Below are positions 11,401 to 22,686 of a stretch of DNA of 64,000 nucleotides, piece by piece. The stretch spans positions 248,001 through 312,000 of the forward strand of contig LLEY01000022.1 in the NCBI GenBank assembly GCA_001414485.1, written 5' to 3'. Both the position numbers and the translations under genes were made by a program. The stretch's first letter is position 1; each line of letters begins with the position of its first letter. Below the pieces are notes generated by a model. That model saw nothing but the letters and a program-made list of their open reading frames with translations. It did no database searches and was not told the origin of the DNA. The DNA comes from Calycina herbarum. Taxonomy: Eukaryota; Ascomycota; Leotiomycetes; Helotiales; Pezizellaceae.

Positions 11401-12834
11401 ATGGCAGAAAAAGACAAGAACATGACAAACACTGCGGATGGTGATTTTGGCCACGAGCGGGACTCAGGTGAAGATATCGAGAATCCAGATCTACACTCCA
11501 AGGAACCGGTATGTGTGGGAGATCCTGATGCCAACGCGGATTCAAGCCTTGCCTATGGCATTGCCAGATATGAAGACCCGAATTCGGAAAGAGTACCGGA
11601 GGAGGTCCCAGACGAAATCAACGTAAACATCCCAGATGGAGAGGACTACATATCCGACAACGAGTTAGATACCTCATCAGTCCACTCGTCCCACACAATG
11701 GATTCCGAGATGAATGAAGATGAACTCGAACAAGCCTTCTGCATTCCAGAGATCGTCTCTGCGCCGACACGAGCATCTGAGACCCCTCCCTCGCCAACAG
11801 AAGAGGGGAAATTTAGCGTCTTCCACTTATTTTCTTTTCTTCCCGCTGAGATTCGACAAAATATTTGGGCTGATGCACTACCTGGTCCTCGCACCATTCA
11901 CATATTATACAACGTCCTCTAGGATAATTTCCGATACGTCGACGCAAGTTTTGGCAGACGTTGGCAACTCGACTACCCGTACTCAATCGGAATCCTCTCA
12001 GCATGTCAAGAATCACGTTCCGAGGCCATAAAAAGCGGCTACGAACTAATTCACTTACGCCGGAATGAAGCATGCAAAACATGGATCAACTTCCAATTCG
12101 ACACCATGTTCTGGAACACAAACATCGATCTAAAAAGCGATTATTGGGATGTCCAAGACGCGGAAACGAAAGAGCTGTATGGGAAATATATCGATGCTCA
12201 TAGTGATATGTTGCTAGGACCCCATCGAATCCCGGTTACGGATAAGGTGGCGGAAAGGACTACACGTCTCGCGATGAGCTCTGAGTTCTGGGTAGATTCT
12301 CTTTCTCCGTTTCAACTCCAAGATCACGATGCTTGTCCTAGCTGTGGACATGGAGAGTGGGATAGCGATTACCCCTTTAACAGTGGGAAAAGACATTTCT
12401 TCCGCCGTCTTGAGAATTTGACTTTGCTTCAAATCGTCCATGGCGCAATAGAGGCACGTGGCGAGATCGAGATCACAAACTATGATCTGGAAAATAGCGA
12501 GGCGATGGAGAAGCAGGCCCTTGAAAGGGAGGAGATAAGGGAAGACTTGGGGATGTATGGTTGTACGGCTGAAATCGAATTTTTGGAGCTGACGGCTTCT
12601 GGTTCAAAGCCTGAATGGTCCAGTGAGGATAGGTCTGAAAAACGGGATTCCAATTTCGTGTTGAAAAAGCATTACTATTATTTTCGGAGGGTTGGAGAAC
12701 CAGAAGAGGAGGGCGAGAATCGATATTATAACCTGCTGGAGAAAATGGGCGAATTGAACTTCGATCCGGGAGAGAGCTATAGAAATTATTATGGAAAGGG
12801 CGAGGCGGCAGCTTCGGAAATCGGATCTTCCTAG
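11401..12834 (+). pseudogene. 2EXR-domain protein gene with one in-frame amber stop
   Basis: One frame is open for 478 codons except TAG at 11920-11922 (codon 174). Residues 1-130 are acidic and probably disordered. Residues about 137-168 hold the 2EXR start: F-hydrophobics, LPAEIRQNIW, then LPGPRTIHI. The frame resumes after the stop with conserved-looking sequence (RWQLDYPYSIGILSACQESR), so the stop splits the domain. No GT..AG intron that would remove it is visible. CAG-to-TAG is a CpA-to-TpA change, the type RIP makes, and the gene lies 0.7 kb from RIP-mutated repeats. 2EXR proteins are an expanded fungal family of unknown function. A sequencing error or readthrough remains possible. Confidence 0.72.
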
Positions 12835-13411
12835 CAAGAACGCAGGATGGTAACGTATATAAAGATATACCTTCAAGGATAAAGTATGATGCGATTTTTC
12901 GATGTGTGATGTACGAAGGAGATGGTCGTAAAATAATCAAGGGGCTGGTGCTGGACAAGAAGTCAGATTATGATTCTCGCTAAGGGGCAATTAGGGGTCC
13001 ACTAGCCCAAACAGCCTAAAATAGACCCCCAAGACAACCACCAGGACATCGACAACGAGAGCCCGGTACCACCGTAAATAATCTTCAAGCAATTGTCCTG
13101 CAATTCCTCACAACAGAATCATGACTCTGGAAGTCCAACTCCTATCAAAGGCTAAAAAAAAGAGTATGCTCTCGCTTCCGATATTAATGGTGGGGAGATC
13201 TACGGGCCACGCCATCAGCCTCAGTCCAGCAGGGAATCGCGCGTGAGAACTGCATGGGCGAGGCGTAATCTCACCTCAAACGCGGCAAGTATATCCAACA
13301 GCATCTCTTCTCCATGTCGTAGACTTTCCTTTACGTCCATTTTCTTTAACCTATTCCTTCCGTGGCTCGTCTTTTTCTTGGTATATGTTGCAGGTCCTGT
13401 ATCGATCCAAT
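12835..13411. other. Intergenic region before the DUF5672 gene
   Basis: Normal composition. A 96-codon frame at 13243-13533 overlaps the first exon of the next gene in another frame and is not supported. No repeat or RNA was recognised. Confidence 0.5.
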
Positions 13412-14502
13412 ATGCAATTCCAGACTCGGAGAAACCAGATATTTATCAATGTAGCCATTTTACTGTCGATTTTCCTGGTGTTTTACTACCTGTGAGTATT
13501 CCGTTCCCCGAGCCAATATTGATTCTCTGCTAACCTAATAGCTACCCCAGGTCTTGGAATACTCTCCAGCTCTCCAGCAATGCGAATTACCTAGAATCTC
13601 CGAGTACAAAACCCACCACTCCCACCTCACAATATGACCCCACCAAAGTCGCCTTCCTCGTCGAAACCCGACCTCTCCCCCATCTGCCAGCCCTCTTCGC
13701 ACACATGACCTCCGTAATCCCACCAGAATGGACCTTCAAGTTCATGGGGTCTCCAATCGCAATCGAATTCATGCGATCCTACCCCCTCCTCTCCCGTCTC
13801 GAAGACGCCGGGAAACTCGCCTTCCTCGAATTACCCGAGAATTACAGCCTCAAAAGTCGGGAGACCATCTCCCAGATGTTCACCGATCCCCATCTATACC
13901 GCGATATCCTCGCTCCCGCCGAACACCTGTTGGTTTTCCAACCAGATAGTATTTTTTGCGCCGCAGCACCCCGGACACTGAATGATTTTTTGGTGTATGA
14001 TTGGATAGGGGCGCCGTGGGCGAAGGATGCTACACATGGTGGAAATGGGGGACTGTCTTTGAGGAAGGTATCGAGGATTTTGGAGGTTTTGGATAAGCAG
14101 AAGAGGCAGAAGGGGAGTGGGGAGTTGGAAGATTTGTGGTTGAGTAATCGTCTTGCTAAGCTTCCTGAGCCGCAGAAGGCGGTTGCGAATGTGAGTAAGA
14201 CATTTAGTGTGGAGAGTGTGTGGGATGATGCGCCGTTGGGATATCATATTGGGTGGTTGGGTGTGCATCATGAGCAGGTAAGATTCATTGACTCAATTTT
14301 GAGCGGAGACTTCTCTCAGCTAGGTAGAATTGCAATTGCAGTAGCTAACATTGTTAATTAGATTTGGGATGTGCAATCGCAGGTCGATCACGTCTTGGAA
14401 TACTGCCCCGAAGTCAAAATGATACTCGGGATGAAGCTTGACAGCGACAAACCAAAAACAATTCAGGACCAGGAAGCAAAGGCAAAGGACAACAGTGCGT
14501 GA
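13412..14502 (+). CDS. DUF5672 family type II membrane protein, 315 aa, three exons
   Basis: Exons are 13412-13491, 13551-14277 and 14362-14502. Introns are 59 and 84 nt with GTGAGT and GTAAGA donors and CTAAC branch sites. The start was chosen because this frame, not the longer overlapping one, gives a short basic N-terminus followed by a membrane segment at about residues 10-27 and splices in phase to the conserved body. The body (KVAFLVETRPLPHL, then YDWIGAPWAKD and GGNGGLSLRK) matches DUF5672, which is thought to be glycosyltransferase-like. The C-terminal EYCPEVKMILGMKL block is also typical. A single N-terminal anchor would place the domain in the secretory lumen. The substrate is unknown. 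A TIR transposon begins only 49 bp after the stop codon. Confidence 0.85.
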
Positions 14503-14551
14503 AATGATACCCAGGGCAAGGCGTAAATTTAAGAATAAAATCAAAAGACTA

Positions 14552-14625
14552 ATAGCCGGTTCCCCTTCTACGGCGCATTCGCTTGTAGTCGGTAAAAGCA
14601 AGTGTCCTGCAAACTCAAGTGTCCT
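14552..14625 (+). repeat. Left terminal inverted repeat, 74 bp
   Basis: It begins ATAGCCGGTTCCCC and contains two direct copies of caagtgtcct at its inner end, a likely transposase-binding subrepeat. It is GC-normal, in contrast to the interior. Confidence 0.9.
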
Positions 14626-16933
14626 ATGTAGCTGGAATAACATCGGGAGTGGAATATCTACTAAAACCACTACTAAAATAGATAAATAATGTCTTATATT
14701 ACTACTCTAATCGTCTATTCCAAAGTCTATAAAGTCCGCATTTGCCCTTATTAAGTCAATTGAGGATATACTCTCTTAAGGAGACAATAGATAATTAGGA
14801 ATCTCGTCCTCCCTGCTACTATCTAGGTAATCTGGGACTTCCTTACTACTTTTAAGGTGTGATTAACCTAAAGTAAAAGACACTTCTAGCTCGTCTTCTT
14901 CTTCTTCTTCTTATAACTGTGGTAGAGGAATAAAATCCTGGGATTAATATGTCTTAAGCTTGTTAATTACTTATACTAATTTAGGATAAAAGTCTAGTAA
15001 GAGAGTATAACGCTTAAACTTATTAGGCTCCTTATCTGGCTCTCGGATATAGACAACGTCTTCTAGCGGAGGGAGTATATCGTCCTTCTTATATTATATA
15101 AGTCTAGCCTTACGTGCTCTCTCGTCTTTGTATACCTGTATACACTTATCTATAAGAGCTTTCCTAGCTTTATTAATAGCGGCTAAAAGCTTCTTTTCCT
15201 TCTTATATAAGGCCTCGGTTCTCTCGTCCTTATCCCTCTTCTGTATCTTCTCTTGTAACCTAGTGACGGCCGCTTCTCCTCTCTTGTGTATACTTCTCTG
15301 TGAATTGCTCTTACGCTTAGCGTCGACGAGTAGTTTTTGCTAGAGAGCGTGATGTTAAACTGTTATAAGATGTGTCTTCTCGAGCGATATACTAACTTGT
15401 GTTATTGTCTTCTTAAATAGATTAATAGAGGGATTAGAAAATTAAGTAGGATCTTAAGAGCCTAGAGCTTGTATAGTTATAGTAGTAGTCTAGGTTTCCT
15501 CTAGACGAGTAAGAGGAAGACGAGGTAGCTCTAGATTAGTAACGTCGTCTATTATCCTTTTCTTCTTATTATATAACCTTATCTTTTTCTAGATAGCTTT
15601 CTAACTCGGCGGATAATAACTAGACTTAGTAAAGGCGTTCTTAATTATATAAACCTTTATTATTTATATATATATCTAGGTAAGATCTTAGAAGAAAGAA
15701 GCGACTGAATACTTAAAGTCTAGACTATAAAGAGCGTTGGTAATCGCTTACTAATAGTATTCTTTAAAGAGTTGGAAAACACTAACGTCTACTAGTTATA
15801 GAATATATATATAATAGGAGGGAAAGTACTATAAGAGTATATAGTTTTCGTAGTACTTAAGAACGAAGGGATCGTATTAGTAAGTCTTATAGCTATTAAG
15901 AAGTAATATCCTTTATAGCTTATTTAGCCTAGCTCCTAGCTCTTTAATAAGATAGTTAGTATATACTATAATAATAGTATTATTAATATAGCTAGTTAAA
16001 GAGCAATCTACTAACTCTTTTTCTAGTTAGCTTATCTACTATCTAGTTATCTATTATCTTCTTTCCTAGTATAATAATAAAAGAAGCCCCTGCTCGCTTA
16101 TTAGTATAGATCGTCTCTATTATAGTTACCGACTTTCTATTCTTAGGATTAGCTATATATATATCCTTTACTTTTATAAGAACGATAATATTCTTACTTC
16201 TTATATAACTAACTCGAGCTCTCGACTTATCTATATTCTAGATATTCTTAGCCTTCTAGATCTTATATTATATAAGAGTAGTAGTATATCTATTAAACTA
16301 CGTCTTAATCTCCTTCTTAGTATACGATTCGAGCCTCTTAAAAGTAATTAGCTTTGTTTTTAGAGTATATAGGTCCTTGTTCTTCTTTAGCTAGTTTTAG
16401 AACTACTAATTAGACAGCGGTAGCTAGAGAGAGTTCTAGGACTAAGAAATTAGCTAATTATTAATAGTAGAATTAAGAGAATACTATACCTTCTTAAGAT
16501 ATATAATCGTAGCCTTTACTATTTAGTACGTAGCTCTTAGTTCTATCTTCTACTGCTTATAATAGTACTATCGAATAGCCTCCTTCTAGCTCTTATTTAA
16601 CACCTTATTATTACTACTATATATATTATATATACCTTCTAAGTTATACTTCCTCTTTTTAGCCCTCTAGATAGCCTTCTATACCGACGATTCGTTTACG
16701 CTATATATTCTTACTTCTACGGTTACTATCTTACGACTACCTTATTCTATAGTCTATTCTACGGCCTTCTATATACGCTTCTTTTCTTCTAATTTATTAG
16801 AAAGGAGAGAGAGGGAACTGCGAATAGCCTCTATTGTGTTAGTTGATAGACGCGTTGTATGTTGATAGAAATAAGTAAGATAGTTAAATATATGTAATTT
16901 AGGTGGGAAGCTAATCTACGGGATTTTCTCGGC

Positions 16934-17007
16934 AGGACACTTGAGTTTGTAGGACACTTGCTTTTACCGACTACAAGCGAATGCGCCGTAGAAGGGGAAC
17001 CGGCTAT
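16934..17007 (-). repeat. Right terminal inverted repeat, 74 bp
   Basis: Reverse complement of 14552-14625 with a single G/A difference next to the inner subrepeats. It is followed by TA. Confidence 0.9.
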
Positions 17008-17009
17008 TA

Positions 17010-17358
17010 TATGAGAAAAAAATAGTATAAAATCAAAACAATATCAAAATTCATAACTCCCTGTTCTCGAGTTCTCTCCTCGTAGGTATTGAAATGCTGG
17101 AACGTTTTGAAGTATTAACCTAAAAGTAATTGCAGAGCTTCGAAACAATTCGATTGTTGTAAAAGGTTAGAACAACTGGAGCCATTTACTGCCGCTTTTA
17201 TATCATCGAGAGCCAGCCTCACCCCTTTTTAGCTGAGATTGGTCGCGGCGATAAAATGATTATCGCCGATACGCAAGGCTGAACTTCAACCTCAAAGTCC
17301 CGCCACATCAACAAATATTCTACTAGTACCTCAATAATTATGCGACAACGACAACAAC
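17010..17358. other. Spacer before the RED-like gene with a fragment of the M repeat
   Basis: Around 17175-17215 the sequence atttactgccgcttttat and the following cgagag resemble the right end of the M1/M2 repeats. The rest of that repeat is not recognisable here. The remainder is presumably promoter and 5' UTR of the RED-like gene. Confidence 0.4.
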
Positions 17359-19041
17359 ATGAATAACAACCAATTCCGTAAGCTCGTATTAGATACCCCA
17401 GCCCGACAGTCCTCTTCAAATAGCAAGTCCAAAAATGGCGGTTCAAATCCGGCAGCAACGCCAGCTCTGGGTTCGAGGGCAAGAAGCTCAATTCCTATGA
17501 CACCGTACGTACATCCTCCCCCACATATCGTAGGTGTGTAACCTTGCTAACCCCCCAATCTTCAAAGACGATCAATATTAGGCTACTCCCAAAGCAACGA
17601 ATTCGCCCGCCAGCTCGCCGCGCAAAACAACCCCACCACCACCTCCCAAAAGAAATTCCGCTCCACAACCGCCCCCAAAGGCGCAAAGCTCGCCGCAGGA
17701 TACACAGACAGAACGAAAGGCCGCGAAGATGAAGCGGAAGAAAGCGATACAGTTAAACGAATCAAGGCGCTGGAGGAAATGATGAAGTTGGATCAGATAG
17801 ATGAACCGACCTTTATCAAACTCCGCGAGGAGATACTGGGAGATAGTGTAGGGGGCGAGAGGGCGGGGTTAGTGAAGGGTTTAGATTGGGGATTGCTTGA
17901 ACGGGCGAGGAGGGGTGAGGTGGGAGTTATGGATGTGCTGGAGGGGCAGGATAGGAAGCTTGGGGAGGAGGACGAGGGTGGGGAGGATGTGGATGATGAG
18001 TTGGATGAGTTGGAGGAGATGGATGTGGAGGCTGTTTTTAAGGAGAAGGTTGTTAAGAAGGGGAAGATGGCTCCTCTGTCTCTGACGGGCAAGAAAAGGA
18101 ATCGAGACCAAATACTGGCGGAACTTAAAGCTGCGCGTTTAGCGGCGAAGGAGGCTGCCGCTCCAAGTTTAGGATCAAAGTTCAAGAAGGTCGGAGAGAA
18201 ACGAAGTACGAGTCGTATTGAAAGGGACAACAAAGGTCGAGAAGTCCTCATCACAATTGACGAAAACGGAGTGGAGAAGCGCAAAGTCCGAAAAGCACCG
18301 ATCGAGCCCGAGATTAAGAAAGATCACGGGCTACTGATGCCGGACAAAGATGCTGTGCCTCTAGGTATGGTGGTTCCGGAGATTCCAAAGCCACCAGAAG
18401 AAGATATTGAGGATATTGATATATTCGATGATGTTGGGGACGACTATGACCCTTTAGCCGGTCTTGAAGAAGATTCCTCAGACGAGGAAGAAAAAGAAGA
18501 CGGGGAGGTCGAGGAGAAAGAAGCGAAATCAACCTCCATCACAGAAGAAAATGGGAAAGAGGAAGAAGCAGGAAGCATGTTGCCGCCACCTCCACCTCAA
18601 CGGCGGAACTACTTTGGCGACAACAAACCATCCGCCTCAGAAACAGAACCCAAGAAACCAGCCGGTCTCACAGATCCAACACTTCTTGCCGCACTCAAGA
18701 AAGCATCTACACTCAATCCCATCACCAGTAAAACGCCTGCCGATGAGGAAGAAGCTGCTAAAGCAGAAAAGAGGAGAAAGATGTTGCAACAGGATGATCG
18801 GGATGCTGAGGATATGGATATGGGCTTTGGATCTAGTAGATTTGAGGACCAGGATGATGGCGAGGAGGGTGGTGATGAGAAGAGAATTAAGTTGAGTGAG
18901 TGGGGTGCGGATGATGATGGGGAGGAGGATGGAAAGGGCGGTAAGGGGAAGAGAAAGAGGGGACCAAAGAAGAGGAAGGGGGATGCGAATAGTGCTAAAG
19001 ATGTGTTGGCTGCTATGGAAAGGAGGAAGGGGGAGAAGTGA
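17359..19041 (+). CDS. RED/IK-like spliceosomal protein, 539 aa, two exons
   Basis: Exons are 17359-17504 and 17568-19041. The 63-nt intron has GTACGT, a gctaac branch and AAG. The splice joins MTP to RSILGYSQSNEFARQLAAQ. Residues about 50-140 match the RED-like N-terminal domain: NEFARQLA, an alkaline stretch with YTDRTKGRED, then VKRIKALEEMMK and VKGLDWGLLER. The central part has KRNRDQILAELKAAR, and acidic low-complexity runs follow. The C-terminus is lysine-rich with likely nuclear signals (GKRKRGPKKRKGD). RED/IK (SMU2 in plants and worms) works with SMU1 in the activated spliceosome. The assignment is by recalled motifs and could not be searched. Confidence 0.8.
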
Positions 19042-19748
19042 TTGGAACCCGAACCCCTCAAAGAAGTGTACAAACATATATCAACGGACGAAACCAAGAA
19101 TGGTCTATTGGATTATCGCCGCACATGTGAGCAAATCGAGGATGGGGGTGGCACAACCAAGGTAGAGCTCTTTCAACCCCCCAATTTTAGAGCCTTCAAG
19201 GGACGAGAATTTGTTAACACTCGAAGGAACTATGACCTCAACCAAACCAACCGCTTTCTCGTGGTCGCAACAGGAAAGCCTTGTTATCTCATGCGAAATG
19301 AAAGAAAACTAATTTTTCAAAGATCCTCGGCTCCCTTGATGGAAATTAGTGACGAAATCTTAAAGGAGAACCAACATTGCAACATTCCAAGGTCCTACAA
19401 GGTGCTTACTTTCGTGTCAAGTAAAGTAAATATTTGCGGCTTTTGATGTTGATTCGGGGATCTTAACCCTGTCGCACAGTCTCGTGAAATTTGGTTCCTT
19501 TATCATTCTCGACAAATCATAAAATGTACCAGAGTTGGATGTCAAGATGGGTGACTATCTTACTCACAACGAAGCCAACCGTTCTTTCTGAGAAGCTCGA
19601 ATGATTCTGGTATTGAAAAAGTATAAATTCTTGCAAGTTCACACTGTTTCCAGATGAATTTTCTAGTACATCAACGATATTCTCGTTTGAAAAAGACCTC
19701 GCACTCAGATTCCTTTCAACCTTTTACATTTCAACATCCTTGACAAGA
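19042..19748. other. Downstream region of the RED-like gene
   Basis: A 134-codon frame at 19042-19446 starts at TTG, directly after the RED stop, and has no suitable ATG. I treat it as 3' UTR or chance. No other feature was seen. Confidence 0.45.
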
Positions 19749-20039
19749 ATGTCTGGCCAACATCAGGGCGACCCATAGCAGCAGAGTAACCAACCACGTA
19801 TGAAATGGAAACACGAAGTTCCCGACACCGGCGGTGCGAAATCGAAAGGAAGTGATGAGCAGGACAACAGAGCAACACGACCGGACCCTTGCTCAGGCAC
19901 TGGGCAAACTGAAATGAATCACCCGTATCATCGAAAGCCAGAGGAGTGGACCAGGTCTGAAATGCTTACCAGAAATGAGAATAGAGAGGCTGCGAGGGCT
20001 ATGCCTCCTCCACCTCCTTGGGAGAGCTCAGGCAGGTGA
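19749..20039 (+). pseudogene. Small polar protein ORF with one in-frame amber stop
   Basis: From ATG at 19749 (context acaagaATG) the frame reads MSGQHQGDP, TAG at 19776-19778, then QQSNQPRMKWKHEV and on to TGA at 20037-20039, 97 codons in all. The TAG sits directly before two CAG codons, so CAG CAG CAG with the first changed to TAG is the simplest explanation. The product is hydrophilic with a PPPPP run near the end. The downstream ATG at 19800 could still give 79 aa. I do not recognise a family, and coding status is uncertain. Confidence 0.35.
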
Positions 20040-20875
20040 CTTTATATTAGCCGTCATGCCTTTGTAGTAGAGCCAACACTCCACTACTGAGTGTGAAATT
20101 AAATACTTATGGGAAGAAGGGGACGTTATGTTAGGATCGGCGTCAAGATTTCTCTTTGGGGTTTCTGTATTTGTTTACCTATCGTATTTCGGTTTTCTGT
20201 GGCCAAGGAAAAAGTTCACTCGTTTAGATAAAAAGAATTTAAACAGTCATTAGATAAAACCCATTCTCATCCCAGATCTACTTGTTGCCATCATAAATTA
20301 TATTACGTGAGACGAGTCTTCGACGAATTATGCAGCACTCAGTCTACAAATTCTCATTGCATGAGTGATGGCCAAGCAGATTTGTTGCCAAAGTACTCTC
20401 AATTTGACTCGCTTGACTGTTGGTTGAAAGTATATAACCCTAAAACAGGGGCTCGTGCTCTGCATGTATTGTCTATATAAATTTTCTTGTTGACCTTGCT
20501 CAGATATTTCTAAATATCCAAGTCATATCTGAGATATGAAAAAAACAAGAAATTCCATAAAGCAAAACATTCCAAATTCCTACCTACCCCTCATACCCAA
20601 GCTCCAAATTTCGAAAACTTGCAATCTTTTCTGTATTACTTTTCTTACAGGAGCCACTTTTAAAATAAGTAGGAAGGATACAGGTCGACAAGATGTGAAA
20701 CCACTGCAGTCGATGAGTAAATCATAGGGGAGAAAAGGGGGCACCCCCGCTTTTCCCAATTCCAGAGTTGCTTTAACAGCCCTCTTAAGAAATTGGGAGA
20801 TGACGTGGTTAGAAACTTGCTTGAATTTGAATTTCCCTATTTTTGGGGGTTCTTTGCTTTAATTTCCTCAGACTT

Positions 20876-21330
20876 GGGCGGCGATATTATCGATACGATA
20901 TCGGGGGGTCTACGATAATTATCGTATTAAGTGATCTGATAATATATCGGATTTAACCGATGATGATCTGGAGGAGAATAGTTCTTCCGGCGGAGAGCCA
21001 ATAGAATGCTTAATCTTACCTTGTCTCTAAAAAATGAAAATAAAGTCACATGTATAGTAATTATTTATAGCTTTAAGAGACTAACCTTCTTATTACAAGA
21101 ACTCTTTATTGAATTGAGATTTATATAATAACTTTTTAAAGTAGATTTTAAATAGTAAATATAAGTCATATGATGTTTATTTAGTACTATAAAGCACTAG
21201 CGTCAAAACTCCGATAATCATCGTTTATCGTTACTTTTTTTTGACAATATATAGCGTATTAGATGAGAATTTAAGATATGTATCGTATAATATATATCTC
21301 GATAATCCAATATAATATCATATCGCCCTC
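20876..21330. repeat. AT-rich element with weak inverted ends (gggcg-cgatat)
   Basis: The left edge reads gggcggcgatattatcg. The right edge, reversed and complemented, reads gagggcgatatgatattat. Between them lie many cgata/tatcg words and a TpA-rich core. It looks like a decayed MITE-type element, but no target duplication is clear. Confidence 0.3.
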
Positions 21331-21729
21331 CAGGTCTAAATTTCCTATTACTAAGGGACGTTTGCTCTCGTTTTTATTTTAATTATGCTATACGTTGTCA
21401 GTCAGGGATTTTTTTAAAATTTGCATTGCCTTTTCAAAAGCTGTTTACTCTTAAACTTACTCTCACTTCGCTATCAATTCTTGGTTCTCATTGCCTTTTC
21501 AACCCTAGCTCGGATTCATATCATTCTAAGGGAGGACGCGGTTAAAAGTATAGGCAATTCCGGCTCGGTAGCCTGTAATGCTCTGAAAGCTCATGGCTAG
21601 CCTCGATGCTCTGAAGCTAAAGAGTTATAAAAGCACAAATTGCGTCTTAAATACGGGGAGCGTCTAAGGCTTCAGTACAGGGCATTACAAACTATAAGCC
21701 TAAAGCGTCCTTTGGAGAATTTCTTTTAG

Positions 21730-22012
21730 TTCGGAGATATTACTCACTCGGAGTAATTGAGTGCTCGGAGATATCTTAGCTCGGAGGTATTTTTTGGTTC
21801 GAGGATATTTTAACTAGAAGCTGTTATTTTAGCTCGGAATTACTACTAGTCAAAGATACTAACTCAGAAATTTATTATAACTCGGATATATTACTCAGCG
21901 TTATTTCGCTCGGAGATATTACTCGGATATAATACGGATATATTCTTTACTCGGAAATATCCTCTTCCTCGGAGATATTAGCTCGCAGATTCCTTTTCAC
22001 TCGGAAATATCC
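21730..22012 (+). repeat. Degenerate tandem array of tcggagatatt
   Basis: About 15 imperfect copies of tcggagatatt (variants tcggaaatatc, tcggatatatt, tcgaggatatt) are spaced about 13-35 bases apart, all in the same direction. The function is unknown. The unit has no reading-frame logic because the spacing is irregular. Confidence 0.7.
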
Positions 22013-22686
22013 TACAAAGCCAAAAGATATTAACAAACCCCAGTCCCCAAACACCCCCCCGAATGCCCACACTTCACCTTAATTCATTCCTGACGACTCG
22101 TCAAATGTACAGAAGCAGCCTTTGAGGGTATGAGGAACGATTTAGATGTAGAGAGAGGGTGGAGGGTGGAGTCGGGACAGCTCTGTACCAATGATAAAAA
22201 TTGCTTCCCGTGACACTATCTCCAACATTTTAACCTGCCCATCCATTCATAGAATGAAACAATTCTCCCTTACTATATCATATGTCCTAGAGTAGACTGA
22301 CATCATTTTCTGAGTTGTTTCAAGGCCAAGATTCGACAAGCCAGGGGAAACTCGCTTAATTGCTGTGGTGCTAGGCACTACCCCACATTATGCCCGGAAA
22401 CTCAATATAGTTGAAACTTGTTTCCGGCAGCCTACCATTCAAATTGTGGCAGATATAAATCACGAAGCTTTAAATGAATTTATCCTCATGGTTGTGGATA
22501 TTTTGCCATTTTCCGACGACATGCTCGTTCAGGCACATATTCAGAACAGGGTACCCCGCATTTCTCGAGCTCGGTACTCTACAAAATCTTCTGAACATCG
22601 TTCACTTTTCTCGTTTCTGGTCTTTTGTACCTTTCGTGAAGAGCCACCAAAAGTTCTATCGCTTGTTTTCTGCAAATACTTTCAAG

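Larger units (their letters stand above)
14552..17007 (-). mobile_element. Fot1/pogo-like TIR transposon with RIP-mutated interior, 2.46 kb
   Basis: 74-bp terminal inverted repeats at 14552-14625 and 16934-17007 differ at one base, and TA duplications flank them (14550-14551 and 17008-17009). The interior is TpA-rich and full of stops. The minus strand near 16.06-16.2 kb still reads like fungal pogo/Fot1 transposase (RKSVTIIETIYTNKRAGASF), so this is a transposase gene relic. It lies in the short space between the DUF5672 and RED genes without breaking either. Confidence 0.88.
20040..22686. other. Gene-poor spacer with degraded repeats
   Basis: No gene was recognised in 2.6 kb. It holds an AT-rich cgata-rich block (20876-21330), a short AT-rich remnant around 21.0-21.3 kb and a degenerate tandem array (21730-22012). 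The last 350 bases are the likely promoter and 5' UTR of the GH16 gene. Open frames there lack family features. Confidence 0.5.

Noticed and set aside
13243..13533. 96-codon frame with a hydrophobic stretch overlapping the DUF5672 first exon
   Set aside because: The splice into the conserved body only works from the other frame (start 13412), which also gives a better membrane anchor.
15128..15343. 71-codon hydrophobic frame
   Set aside because: It lies inside the RIP-mutated Fot1-like element on the strand opposite to the transposase; chance frame.
19042..19446. 134-codon open frame directly after the RED-like gene
   Set aside because: It opens at TTG immediately after the RED stop, has no suitable ATG, and shows no family features; it is probably 3' UTR.
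22474..22686. N-terminal extension of the GH16 frame
   Set aside because: The signal peptide begins at Met 22687; the upstream part lacks conserved sequence and is probably 5' UTR.
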